This document shows positions 17,387 to 25,442 of a stretch of 39,702 nucleotides of DNA, one piece after another; position 1 is the first letter of the stretch, and each line of letters begins with the position of its first letter. The notes below the pieces were generated by a model. That model was not told the origin of the DNA. It saw only the letters and a list, made by a program, of their open reading frames with translations, and made no database searches. The position numbers and the translations under genes are program-made. The DNA is from Azospirillum sp. 412522 (GTDB lineage Bacteria; Pseudomonadota; Alphaproteobacteria; Azospirillales; Azospirillaceae), in assembly GCF_019805165.1 (NCBI RefSeq), contig NZ_RWIJ01000101.1, positions 243,407-283,108 of the forward strand, in the 5' to 3' direction.

Positions 17387-18070
17387 ATGCCCTTCACCCC
17401 CTTCAAGCTGTTCGACAGCCTGCCCATCGAACCGCGGCTGGCCGAGATCTGGCGGCGGTTCGAATCCCTGTCCTTCGTCGGCAACCAGATGCCGGAAAAC
17501 CTGATGCTGGTCGATTTCTTCGCCCGCCGGGTGGAGGGCGACCTCGTCGAATGCGGCACCTGGAAGGGCGGCATGGCCTGCGCGATGATGGCCGCGGTCG
17601 GAGCCTCGCGCGACTATCATTTCTTCGACTCCTTCGAAGGGCTGCCGCCAGCCGACGGACGCGACGGCCAGCGGGCGATCGACTATCAGGCCGACACCGC
17701 CTCCCCCAACTACTTCGACAATTGCCGCGCCGACTACGAGGCGTTCCATCGGCTGGTGCATTCCCAGGGCGTCCCGGCCGAGCGCATCCACATCTACAAG
17801 GGCTGGTTCAGGGACACGCTGCCGGCCTTTCCCGCCGACCGCCGCATCTCGGTCCTCCGGCTGGACGGCGACTGGTATGAATCGACCATGGACTGCCTGA
17901 CCGGCCTGTGGGACCGCGTCAGCCCCGGCGGCATCGTGATCGTCGACGATTACGACCCGTGGGACGGCTGCGCCCGCGCCGTGCACGACTTCCTCAGCCG
18001 CCGCGGGCTGGCCAGCCGCATCTACCGCACCCCGGTCACCTATGTTCCCTACATCATCAAGACAGACTGA
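17387..18070 (+). CDS. TylF/MycF-family O-methyltransferase
   Basis: 227 residues, near the usual length. SAM-binding motif I appears as GDLVECGTWKGG (about residue 50), followed by YHFFDSFEGLPPAD, which is typical of macrocin O-methyltransferases. LRLDGDWYESTMD (about residue 160) and IVIVDDYDPWDGC carry the acidic residues that bind the catalytic Mg2+ in this family. Known members methylate deoxysugar hydroxyls in macrolides and in polysaccharide loci. The gene starts 18 bases after the reductase. Confidence 0.88.
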   Translation: MPFTPFKLFDSLPIEPRLAEIWRRFESLSFVGNQMPENLMLVDFFARRVEGDLVECGTWKGGMACAMMAAVGASRDYHFFDSFEGLPPADGRDGQRAIDYQADTASPNYFDNCRADYEAFHRLVHSQGVPAERIHIYKGWFRDTLPAFPADRRISVLRLDGDWYESTMDCLTGLWDRVSPGGIVIVDDYDPWDGCARAVHDFLSRRGLASRIYRTPVTYVPYIIKTD

Positions 18071-19574
18071 TCCGCCGGGATCGCTCATCGACGGCGACGG
18101 CGGCGATTGCGGCGGCGGCGCGGGCCGGCGCTGGAGCGGCGCGGCGCTGGAGGCGGAGCTGGACCGGCTGGCGGCGCTGATGAAGGAGCCGGCCGGCCGC
18201 GATCTGGTGATGCTGTTCTGCGGCTCGTCGGCGGACGATGCGCTGCTCCTGCTGGCCGCCCTGCGCGCCGGCCATGCGGCCGCTCCCTTCGACCACGACC
18301 TGCCGGCCGGCCGGCGGCGGGATCTGGTCGCGGCCTACCGTCCGCTCTGGCTGTTCCAGCGGGCGCAGGAGGGGGAGGAGCCCCCGCCCGGCTATGCCGC
18401 CCATCCCATGCCCATGCCCATGCCCGTCGGCGGCCTGCGCGGCTGGCGGCGCCTCGGCGGCGCGGAGCCAACGATCCATCCGGATCTGGCGGTCCTGCTG
18501 AGCACCTCAGGCACGCTGGGAAGCCCGCGCACGGCCCGGCTGTCCCGCCGCGGGCTCGCCGCCAATGCGCGGTCGGCGGCGGCGGCCCTGCGCATCGCCC
18601 CCGGCGACGTGGCGGCCGGCCATCTGCGGCTGTCCTACGCCTTCGGCCTGTCGATTCTGCTCAGCCATCTGGCGGCCGGCGCGGCGGTGGCGATGACCGG
18701 ACAGGGCATGATGGGGCGAGGGCTGTGGGACATGCTGCGTCGGGAAGGCTGCACCACCCTGCCCTGCGTGCCGGCCCAGGCGGCCATGCTGTGCCGGCTC
18801 GACCCTGGCCGGCTGAAGCTGCCGGCGCTGCGCCGGATCGTCCAGGCTGGCGGGCGTGCCGCCCCCGACCATCTCGCCCGCCTGCATGGCTTCTGCGCCA
18901 GCCGGGGCGGGGGCCGGGAGGGGGACCAAAATGGCGGCCTGTTCGTGATGTACGGCCAGACCGAGGCCGGTCCCCGCATCGCCGTCCTGCCGCCGGAGGA
19001 GTTTCCGCGCCGGCCCGGCTCCGCCGGGCGCGCCATCGACGGCTGCCGTCTTGCCGTCGTCGGGCCGGACGGCGCGCCGCTGCCCCCCGGCACCGCTGGA
19101 CAGGTCGTCGTCCATGGCCCCGGCGTGATGATGGGCTATGCCGCCGGCCGCGGCGATCTCGCGGATGGCGACCGGCTGGGCGGGCGGCTGGAGACCGGCG
19201 ACCGCGGCCATCTGGACGCCGACGGCTTCCTCCATCTCGCCGGGCGCGCGGGCCGCATCGCCAAGCCCTGCGGTCACCGCATCGACCTGGAAGAGCTGGA
19301 GGGGCTGGCCCTCGCCGGCCGGCCGGCCGGCAGCGGCCTGGTCGCCGCGGTGGATGGCGGCGACCGGGTGGTGCTGTTCCTGGAGGCCGCCGCCATGGAG
19401 GAGGTGCGATCCTGGCCGGACCGGCTGGCGGCGGAATATGGCCATCCGTCTTCCGTCTTCGCGGTGCGCCCCGTGGCCTCGCTGCCGCTGACCGGCCGCG
19501 GCAAGATCGACTACGCCCGCCTGCGCGCATGGCTGGAAGAGGGGCTGGAAGAGGGGCTGGAGGAGATGCCGTGA
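18042..19574 (+). CDS. AMP-dependent acyl ligase/synthetase (ANL superfamily)
   Basis: 510 residues if started at the ATG at 18042, which overlaps the TylF gene by 29 bases. No good Shine-Dalgarno is seen, and the next in-frame ATG (18180) is possible. ATP-loop LLSTSGTLGSPRTARLS, MYGQTEAG (A5), LETGDRGHLD (A7), GRAGRIAKPCGHRIDLEELE (A8) and LPLTGRGKIDYARL with the catalytic lysine (A10) are all present, so the enzyme should be active. It should form an acyl-AMP and pass it to CoA or to the acyl carrier protein at 16384. Three short in-frame repeats make the tail LEEGLEEGLEEMP, and CCCATG repeats give HPMPMPMPV near residue 125. Confidence 0.85.
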   Translation: MFPTSSRQTDPPGSLIDGDGGDCGGGAGRRWSGAALEAELDRLAALMKEPAGRDLVMLFCGSSADDALLLLAALRAGHAAAPFDHDLPAGRRRDLVAAYRPLWLFQRAQEGEEPPPGYAAHPMPMPMPVGGLRGWRRLGGAEPTIHPDLAVLLSTSGTLGSPRTARLSRRGLAANARSAAAALRIAPGDVAAGHLRLSYAFGLSILLSHLAAGAAVAMTGQGMMGRGLWDMLRREGCTTLPCVPAQAAMLCRLDPGRLKLPALRRIVQAGGRAAPDHLARLHGFCASRGGGREGDQNGGLFVMYGQTEAGPRIAVLPPEEFPRRPGSAGRAIDGCRLAVVGPDGAPLPPGTAGQVVVHGPGVMMGYAAGRGDLADGDRLGGRLETGDRGHLDADGFLHLAGRAGRIAKPCGHRIDLEELEGLALAGRPAGSGLVAAVDGGDRVVLFLEAAAMEEVRSWPDRLAAEYGHPSSVFAVRPVASLPLTGRGKIDYARLRAWLEEGLEEGLEEMP

Positions 19575-20698
19575 TGCCGGACACCTCCCCGGACCATCAG
19601 GCGGACGATCTGCTGGCCCGCCTTCTGGCCGCCCCGCAATTCTCGCTTCCGCCCCGCGAGAAGGCGGCGCTCCTGCTGCCGCTTCTCGACGGGCTGACCG
19701 CCCGTCATTACCGGGACTGCCCGCCCTACCGCCGCCTGCTGGACATGCTGCACGGCGGGCATGTTCCGGCCCGCAGCCTGCACGAGGTGCCGGCCCTGCC
19801 GGTCGGGCTGTTCAAGACCCACCATCTCGCCTCCGTCCCCGACGAGGCGGTGCATGCGGTGCTGACGTCGAGCGGCACCGGCGGCGCGGTCAGCCGCGTG
19901 GTCCTGGACGCGGAGACGGCGGCCTTGCAGACCCGCGCGCTCGCCGCGGTGATGACCCGCCTGCTGGGGCCGAAGCGGCTGCCGATGATGATCGTCGACC
20001 ATCGCGGCACCCTGACCGGCGGCCTGTCGGCGCGGGCGGCCGGGGTGCTGGGCATGATGACCTTCGGGCGCGACCACCGCTTCGCCCTGGACGCCGATCT
20101 CTCCTTCGACGAGGCGCAGGCCCGCGCCCTGCTCGACCGCGCGGCCGGCGGGCCGTTCCTGATCTTCGGCTTCACCGCCCTGGTCTGGCGCCATTTCCTG
20201 CCGGCGGCGGCGAGGCTGGGGCTGGACCTGTCGGCCGGCATCCTGGTGCATGGCGGCGGCTGGAAGACGCTGGCCGACCAGGCGGTGGACAACGCCACCT
20301 TCAAGGCGACGCTGCGGCGGGAGACCGGCCTGACGCGCATCCACAACATGTACGGCATGGCCGAGCAGGTCGGCGCCGTCTTCCTGGAAGGGGAGGACGG
20401 GCTTCTCCACGCCTCCAACCTGTCCGATGTCGTCATCCGCGACCCGGACAGCTGGGAGCCGGTCGCCCCCGGCGGCCGGGGGGTGATCCAGGTATTGAGC
20501 GCCCTGCCGCGCAGCTATCCCGGCCACAGCCTGCTGACGGAGGATGTCGGCGTCCTCCATGCCCTGGACTGCGCGGACGGCGGCGACAGTGGCGGCAATG
20601 GCGGCGGCTGGCGCGGCACCGCCTTCACCGTCACCGGCCGGCTGCCGCGCGCCGAGTTGCGCGGCTGCGGCGACACCGCCGGCCGGAGGGGGCCATGA
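19574..20698 (+). CDS. LuxE-like acyl-protein synthetase
   Basis: 374 residues; the ATG at 19574 shares one base with the previous TGA, and a GTG three bases earlier is also in frame. LuxE-family features are LPVGLFKTHHLAS, the nucleotide loop VLTSSGTGGAVSRVV, MMIVDHRG, GILVHGGGWK and IHNMYGMAEQVGAVFLE. Near the end GRLPRAELRGCGDT holds Cys365. LuxE of bioluminescent bacteria is acylated on a cysteine close to its C-terminus, so this residue is the likely acyl carrier. In the lux fatty-acid reductase, LuxE activates the acid as acyl-AMP, loads its own cysteine and delivers it to LuxC. The LuxC-like gene follows directly with a 4-base overlap. No luxA, luxB or luxD is present. Confidence 0.87.
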   Translation: MPDTSPDHQADDLLARLLAAPQFSLPPREKAALLLPLLDGLTARHYRDCPPYRRLLDMLHGGHVPARSLHEVPALPVGLFKTHHLASVPDEAVHAVLTSSGTGGAVSRVVLDAETAALQTRALAAVMTRLLGPKRLPMMIVDHRGTLTGGLSARAAGVLGMMTFGRDHRFALDADLSFDEAQARALLDRAAGGPFLIFGFTALVWRHFLPAAARLGLDLSAGILVHGGGWKTLADQAVDNATFKATLRRETGLTRIHNMYGMAEQVGAVFLEGEDGLLHASNLSDVVIRDPDSWEPVAPGGRGVIQVLSALPRSYPGHSLLTEDVGVLHALDCADGGDSGGNGGGWRGTAFTVTGRLPRAELRGCGDTAGRRGP

Positions 20699-22017
20699 CG
20701 GAATTCCCCTTCCCGCCGCCGGTCCCGGACCTCGACCTTCTGCTGCCCCGGCCGCAGCGCATCGCGGTGGCGGAGCTGCTGCGCCGGCTGGACGGGGCGC
20801 CGGCGCTGGAACCCTTCTCCGCCGCAGCCATCGCCCTGTGCGCCGATTGGTCGGCCCGGCTGCTGGCCGATGTCCGTACACGCAACCGGCCGGCTTTGCA
20901 GGCGCTGGGCTTCTGGCTGCGCCCGGCGGCGCTGGAGCGGCTGCGCCGGACGGTGCTGGAGCGGCTGCCGCCGGACACGCTGGCGGTGCCGCGCGGTCTG
21001 GCCTTCCTCGTGCCCGCCGGCAATGTGGACACGCTGTTCGCCTATCCGCTCGCCCTGTCGCTGCTCGCCGGCAACCGCAGCGTCCTGCGCCTGTCCGGCC
21101 GCCTGGACGGCTTGGCGCCGAGCCGGGACGGCGCCATGGGCGACGCCGCGGTGCTGCTGGGCCTGCTGGGCGAGGCGATGGAGCGGGCGCCGGACGCGGC
21201 GGCCTCGGTCGCGCTGGTCGGCTACGGCCATGACGACGCGGTCAGCGCCGCGCTGTCGGCGGCCTGCGATCTGCGCGCGGTGTGGGGCGGCGACGGGTCC
21301 ATCGCCCATCTCCGCCGCCTGCCGCTGCCGGCGCGGGCGCTGGATCTGGCCTTCGGCGACCGCAGCTCGCTGATGGCGCTGGACTGCGCGGCGGTCCTGG
21401 CCCTGGACCGGACCGGGCTGGACCGGCTGGCGGAGGATGCCGCCAACGATCTCTACTGGTTCGACCAGGGGGCCTGCGCCTCCCCCCGAATCCTGGTCTG
21501 GTGCGGTGGGACGGAGCAGGCGGAGGAGGCCGCCGACCGCTTCCTGCCGCGGCTGGACGCGGCGGCGCAGCGGGCCGGCTACCGCCCCGATCCGTCGCTG
21601 GCGATGGCCAAGCTGACCGCCCTGCACCGGACGGTCCTCGACCTGCCGGTGACCCGCTGCCGCCGTTTCGGCAACCGTCTGGCGGTGCTGACGCTGGAGC
21701 GTCCCGAGCGTCCCGCCCTCGCCCCCTTCGGCGCCGGCACGCTGCTGGAGACCCGCATCCCCGCCATCGAGGAGATCGGTCCGCTGGTGGCCCGCGCCGA
21801 CCAGACGCTGGGCGTTTTCGGCTTCCCGTCCGACCGGCTGCGCGCTCTGGCCCGCCGCCTGAACGGGCGGGGCATCGACCGCATCGTTCCGGTCGGCCGC
21901 GCCCTGTCCTTCGGGCCGGTGTGGGACGGAGTGGAACTGCCGCGCCAGTTCCTGCGGCTGGTGGAGATCGACCCCCACACCGCCCGTCCTCCTGCCCCCT
22001 CCTCCTCCGGATCGTGA
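20695..22017 (+). CDS. LuxC-like acyl-CoA/acyl-enzyme reductase
   Basis: 440 residues, a little shorter than classical LuxC (about 480). An aldehyde-dehydrogenase-like fold is indicated by FLVPAGNVDTLFAYPLALSLLAGN, the conserved LuxC cofactor region. The catalytic cysteine is Cys261 in YWFDQGACASPRILVW, the family signature with ACSSP or ACASP. The enzyme reduces an acyl thioester with NAD(P)H to an aldehyde. With the LuxE-like gene it makes a fatty-acid-reductase pair; in this setting the aldehyde or its derivative probably feeds glycan modification and not light production. The ATG overlaps the luxE-like stop by 4 bases. Confidence 0.87.
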   Translation: MTEFPFPPPVPDLDLLLPRPQRIAVAELLRRLDGAPALEPFSAAAIALCADWSARLLADVRTRNRPALQALGFWLRPAALERLRRTVLERLPPDTLAVPRGLAFLVPAGNVDTLFAYPLALSLLAGNRSVLRLSGRLDGLAPSRDGAMGDAAVLLGLLGEAMERAPDAAASVALVGYGHDDAVSAALSAACDLRAVWGGDGSIAHLRRLPLPARALDLAFGDRSSLMALDCAAVLALDRTGLDRLAEDAANDLYWFDQGACASPRILVWCGGTEQAEEAADRFLPRLDAAAQRAGYRPDPSLAMAKLTALHRTVLDLPVTRCRRFGNRLAVLTLERPERPALAPFGAGTLLETRIPAIEEIGPLVARADQTLGVFGFPSDRLRALARRLNGRGIDRIVPVGRALSFGPVWDGVELPRQFLRLVEIDPHTARPPAPSSSGS

Positions 22018-22028
22018 GCCTGCCGCCC

Positions 22029-23408
22029 ATGGACCCTGCTTCCGCCGCGCTTTCCTATTCGACCCATGACGATCTTCCGGGCCTTCCGGTGGAGGTCGTC
22101 ATCCCCAACGGACTGATCCGCCGCGACGAGGGGCTGGGCTGGGTGGTCGGGCTGGGCGACGCCTTCCCTTCCGGCGACAGCGAGACCGACCAGCGCCGTT
22201 CCACCGTGGAACTGCTGGAGGACGGCCGGCCGCTGGGGCCGCCCCATGCCCTGCACAGCCGCATCCGCGCCCATGGGCGGGGGCTCTATTCGCATTGGGA
22301 CCGCTGGCTCTATTTCTCGACCGCCGACAACTCCGACCCGCGGCGCAACGGCCGCCGCTACAGCCTGCGCGGCAAGCCGGGGGTGCGGCCGGAGGCGGGC
22401 GCGCTGTTCGCGGCGTCGCCCGCCGCGCGGGAGGAGGCGGAACCGCCCCTCTTCCCCCGGCTGTCCCGGCTGGCCCCCCATCTGTCTGCCGAAGCCGGGG
22501 ACACGGCGGGGCCGGACGCCCCGTTCGACCCCGCCGGGGGCGATGCCGGCCGCCGCATCCGGCTGCTGGAGGCGAAGGTGGAGTATCTGCTCGACGAGCT
22601 GTATGCCGCCAAGTCGCAGCTTCGCCTGCTGACCCCGCAGAGCCCTGAGATCGACGCGGTGCGCCGCCACCAGATCGCCAGCTTCGATTATCAGTGGAAG
22701 CATTTGCCCTATCACGACTCCTTCCTCAGCAATCCGGCCTGGGCGGAGACGGCGGCGGCGGAGGTGGAGCAGCGGTCGGGCCTGCCGCGCGGCTGGTTCG
22801 CCGGCAAGCGCATCCTCGATTGCGGCTGCGGTCCCGGGCGCTTCACCTGGACCTTCGCTTCGCTGGGGGCGGAGGTGGTCGCCTTCGACACCTCCGACGC
22901 CGGGCTGGAGGCGGCGCGCCAGGCCTGCCGCGGCATGGACGGCGTGACCATCGAACGGCGAAACATCCTCGACCCCCTGCCCTATGGCGGCGGCTTCGAT
23001 CTGGTGTGGAGCTATGGGGTGGTGCACATCACCGGCGACACGCTGGGCGCCCTGCGCAACATCGCCGGACAGGTGCGGCCGGGCGGGCTGCTCTATTTCA
23101 TGGTCTATGGCGAACCCCAGCGCGGCAGCGTCGACGAGTTCGCCTACCACCACGAGGTCCGTACCATCCGTCAGGCGCTGAGCGGCCAGAGCTTCGAGCG
23201 CAAGGCGGAGATCCTGCGGTCGCTCCAGGGCGAACGCTGGGCGCAATGCTGGTTCGACGCCATCGGCTCCGAGATCAACGACCTCTACACCGAGGAGGAG
23301 CTGCGCCGCCTTCTGTCCCAGCTGGGCTTCGCCGGCATCCGCCGCACCATGCCGCAGGAGAACAGCCTGAACATGGTGGCGGCCCGGCCGGCGGATGGGG
23401 GCGGCTGA
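22029..23408 (+). CDS. Class I methyltransferase with N-terminal conserved domain of unknown function
   Basis: 459 residues from the ATG at 22029; an in-frame GTG at 22014 overlapping the previous stop is possible. Residues 1-120 form a separate domain with VEVVIPNGLIRRDEGLG, HSRIRAHGRGLYSHW and LYFSTADNSDPRRNGRRY. I recognise this type from alphaproteobacterial glycan loci but cannot name it. A short predicted coiled coil (IRLLEAKVEYLLDEL) leads to the methyltransferase: RILDCGCGPGRFTWTFASLG (motif I), VVAFDTSDAGLEAAR (motif II) and FDLVWSYGVVHITGD. It ends 9 bases from the convergent acyltransferase. The substrate is unknown; a sugar or lipid-linked glycan is likely from context. Confidence 0.82.
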   Translation: MDPASAALSYSTHDDLPGLPVEVVIPNGLIRRDEGLGWVVGLGDAFPSGDSETDQRRSTVELLEDGRPLGPPHALHSRIRAHGRGLYSHWDRWLYFSTADNSDPRRNGRRYSLRGKPGVRPEAGALFAASPAAREEAEPPLFPRLSRLAPHLSAEAGDTAGPDAPFDPAGGDAGRRIRLLEAKVEYLLDELYAAKSQLRLLTPQSPEIDAVRRHQIASFDYQWKHLPYHDSFLSNPAWAETAAAEVEQRSGLPRGWFAGKRILDCGCGPGRFTWTFASLGAEVVAFDTSDAGLEAARQACRGMDGVTIERRNILDPLPYGGGFDLVWSYGVVHITGDTLGALRNIAGQVRPGGLLYFMVYGEPQRGSVDEFAYHHEVRTIRQALSGQSFERKAEILRSLQGERWAQCWFDAIGSEINDLYTEEELRRLLSQLGFAGIRRTMPQENSLNMVAARPADGGG

Positions 23409-23417
23409 CGGCCGGCC

Positions 23418-24077
23418 TCACTCCCCCGGCGCGCCGATCCGGCCGCTGCGCGCCGGGTTGCCCATCGCCATCGCCCCGTCGGGCACCGGGCCGTAGACCA
23501 CGGCGCCGGGAGCGACCCGGGCCCGCGCGCCGACGCTCTGGCCCGGCAGCAGGATGGCGCCGCTTCCCAGCAGCGCCTCCTCGCCGATGAACGCCCCTCC
23601 GCCGCAGGAGGCGTGCGGCGACAGCACCGCCGCCCGTCCCAGCCGGGCGTCATGGCCGAGGGAGGCGTGGGCGTTGACCACCGCATGGTCGGCGATCGCG
23701 GCGAAGGCGCCGACGAAGCACAGCGGGCACAGGACGCAGCCGGCGCCGACCCTGGCGGTCGGCGCCACATAGGCGGTGGGGTGGACGATGCTGACGAAGG
23801 CTCCGCCGGCATCGGCCAGCCGCCCGGCGAGACGGGCGCGATCCGCCGGCTCGCCCACCGCCACGACGAAGCGGTCGTTCGCACGGGGCGCATAGTCCAT
23901 CGGATCGCCCAGCACGGGGATCTCCAGCCCGAAGGCCGCCGGGTCGCTCCGCCCGTCGTCGAGAAAGCCGGCGATCTCGCCGTCGAGCCGGCCGGCGGCG
24001 ATGGCGTCGCCGGCATATTGGAGAAGCTCCCGCCCGAAGCCGCCCGCGCCGACGACGATGATGCGAACCAGGGCCAT
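23418..24077 (-). CDS. PglD/NeuD-like sugar O/N-acyltransferase
   Basis: 219 residues, start ATG 24077-24075 (MALVRIIVVGAGGFGREL). Residues 1-80 are the PglD_N Rossmann-like domain (GAGGFGREL, IAGFLDDG, IPVLGDP, FVVAVGEPADR). Residues 95-215 are a left-handed beta-helix of hexapeptide repeats (VSIVHPTAYVAPTARVGAG, VVNAHASLGHDARLGR, GEEALLGSGAILLPGQSVG), with the catalytic histidine in NAHASLGHD. Family members use acetyl-CoA or another acyl-CoA to acylate UDP-amino sugars or sialic-acid-type sugars. The gene faces the DegT aminotransferase across 120 bases, and aminotransferase plus PglD is a standard pair for N-acylated amino sugars. It converges with the previous gene with no room for a terminator. 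Confidence 0.88.
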   Translation of the reverse strand: MALVRIIVVGAGGFGRELLQYAGDAIAAGRLDGEIAGFLDDGRSDPAAFGLEIPVLGDPMDYAPRANDRFVVAVGEPADRARLAGRLADAGGAFVSIVHPTAYVAPTARVGAGCVLCPLCFVGAFAAIADHAVVNAHASLGHDARLGRAAVLSPHASCGGGAFIGEEALLGSGAILLPGQSVGARARVAPGAVVYGPVPDGAMAMGNPARSGRIGAPGE

Positions 24078-24144
24078 GACGGCGTCCTCCGTCCTTCGGG
24101 TTTCCGCCCGCAGGCCAAGGCGGTCGGGGCGGCGGGGGGCGGCG

Positions 24145-24173
24145 TTGACCGCCCAGGCGCCCCCTTGTATCGT
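24145..24173 (+). promoter_or_regulatory. Sigma-70-type promoter of the aminotransferase operon
   Basis: TTGACC (24145-24150), a 17-base spacer and TATCGT (24168-24173). Transcription would start near 24180, giving a leader of only about 18 bases before the ATG at 24198, which has no Shine-Dalgarno. This suggests a short-leader message. Confidence 0.55.
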
Positions 24174-24197
24174 CGCGCTCCCGTCTTTCCCATCGCG

Positions 24198-25442
24198 ATG
24201 TTCAGCGTGACCCAGAGCGTCACCGGCCGGCAGGATGCCGGTTTCCTTCCCGAGCATCAGGACGTCGTTCCCGTGCTGAAGCCGCTGCTGCCGGACGAGG
24301 CCGCCCTGCGCCCGCTGCTGCGCGAGATCGACGCCAGCCGCCGCTACGCCAACCACGGCCCGCTGCTGCAAAGGCTGGAGGACAGGCTGTGCCGCCATTT
24401 CGGCCGGCCGGCCGGAACGGTCGCCGCCTTCGCCAACGGCACCGCCGCTCTGACGGCAGCCTTGGGGGCGGCTTTGGGGGGGGCGGCTTTGGGAGTGGCC
24501 CTGGGTGAAGGAGAGCGGACGGGCCGGCTCTGCCTGATGCCGTCCTGGACCTTCGTGGCCACGCCGGCCGCCGCGATGGCGGCGGGGCTGGTGCCGCATT
24601 TCATCGACGTCGCTCCGGACAGCTGGGCGCCCGATCCCGCAAGACTCCGCGCCAGGACCGACCTGGGCGGGGTGGCCGCCATCGTGCTGGTGCTGCCCTT
24701 CGGCGCTCCGCTCGATCTGGCGGCCTGGGAGCGCCTGAGCGCCGACACCGGCATTCCGGTGGTGGTGGACGCGGCGGCGGGCTTCGACGCGCTCGGCCGC
24801 TGCGGCCTGTCGTCCTCCCGCCTGCAGATGGTGGTCAGCCTCCACGCGACGAAGGCGCTGGGCATCGGCGAGGGGGGACTGCTGCTGGACGGCGACGGCG
24901 TCCGGATGGAGCGGGCGCGGCGGCTGGGCAATTTCGGCTTTCTCGGCTCGCCTTGTGCCGAGCTGCCCGGGCTCAACGCCAAGATGGCCGAGCATGCCGC
25001 CGCCGTCGGTCTGGCGGCCCTGGACGGCTGGCCGGCGCGGCGCGGACGGCTGGCCGCCCTGGCGCACGGCTACCGCGCCGATCTGGCCGCCATCGCGGGC
25101 GTGGAGCCGGCGCCTGGGTTCGGCGGGGACGCGGTGTCCAGCTGTTGCTGCGTGCTGACTCCGCTGCCGGCGGTTCGTCTGGCGGCAGCGCTGGAGCACC
25201 GGGGGGTCGAGACGAGGCGCTGGTGGCAATCGGGCTGCCATGCCCATCCGGCCTTCGCCGGCTGCCCGCGCGACCCCCTGCCGGTGACGGAGGATCTGGC
25301 GGCCCGCTGTCTTGGACTCCCCTTCTTTCCCGACCTGACGGACGGGCAGCGCCGCCGGGTCGCAGACGCCCTGCGCCTCTGCCTGGACGAGGCCGGGGCC
25401 GGGGCCGGGACTGGGATCGGGACGGCGCGGGCGGAGGCATGA
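24198..25442 (+). CDS. DegT/DnrJ/EryC1/StrS-family sugar aminotransferase
   Basis: 414 residues from the ATG at 24198. PLP-binding features are FANGTAALTAAL, LMPSWTFVATPAA, VVVDAAAGFDA and the lysine in SLHATKALGIGEGGLL, which forms the internal aldimine. The motif HPAFAGCPRDPLPVTEDLA near the end is typical of this family. These enzymes transaminate keto-sugar nucleotides to amino sugars with glutamate. A low-complexity alanine/glycine/leucine insertion follows the GTAAL motif, and the tail is a Gly-Ala-rich repeat, both probably slippage-derived. The promoter lies just upstream and the next gene overlaps by 4 bases. No 4,6-dehydratase is in the window to make its substrate. Confidence 0.86.
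   Translation: MFSVTQSVTGRQDAGFLPEHQDVVPVLKPLLPDEAALRPLLREIDASRRYANHGPLLQRLEDRLCRHFGRPAGTVAAFANGTAALTAALGAALGGAALGVALGEGERTGRLCLMPSWTFVATPAAAMAAGLVPHFIDVAPDSWAPDPARLRARTDLGGVAAIVLVLPFGAPLDLAAWERLSADTGIPVVVDAAAGFDALGRCGLSSSRLQMVVSLHATKALGIGEGGLLLDGDGVRMERARRLGNFGFLGSPCAELPGLNAKMAEHAAAVGLAALDGWPARRGRLAALAHGYRADLAAIAGVEPAPGFGGDAVSSCCCVLTPLPAVRLAAALEHRGVETRRWWQSGCHAHPAFAGCPRDPLPVTEDLAARCLGLPFFPDLTDGQRRRVADALRLCLDEAGAGAGTGIGTARAEA

Noticed and set aside
19574..22017. A bioluminescence (lux) operon
   Set aside because: Only luxE- and luxC-like genes are present; luxA, luxB and luxD are absent, and the neighbours are glycan-modifying genes.
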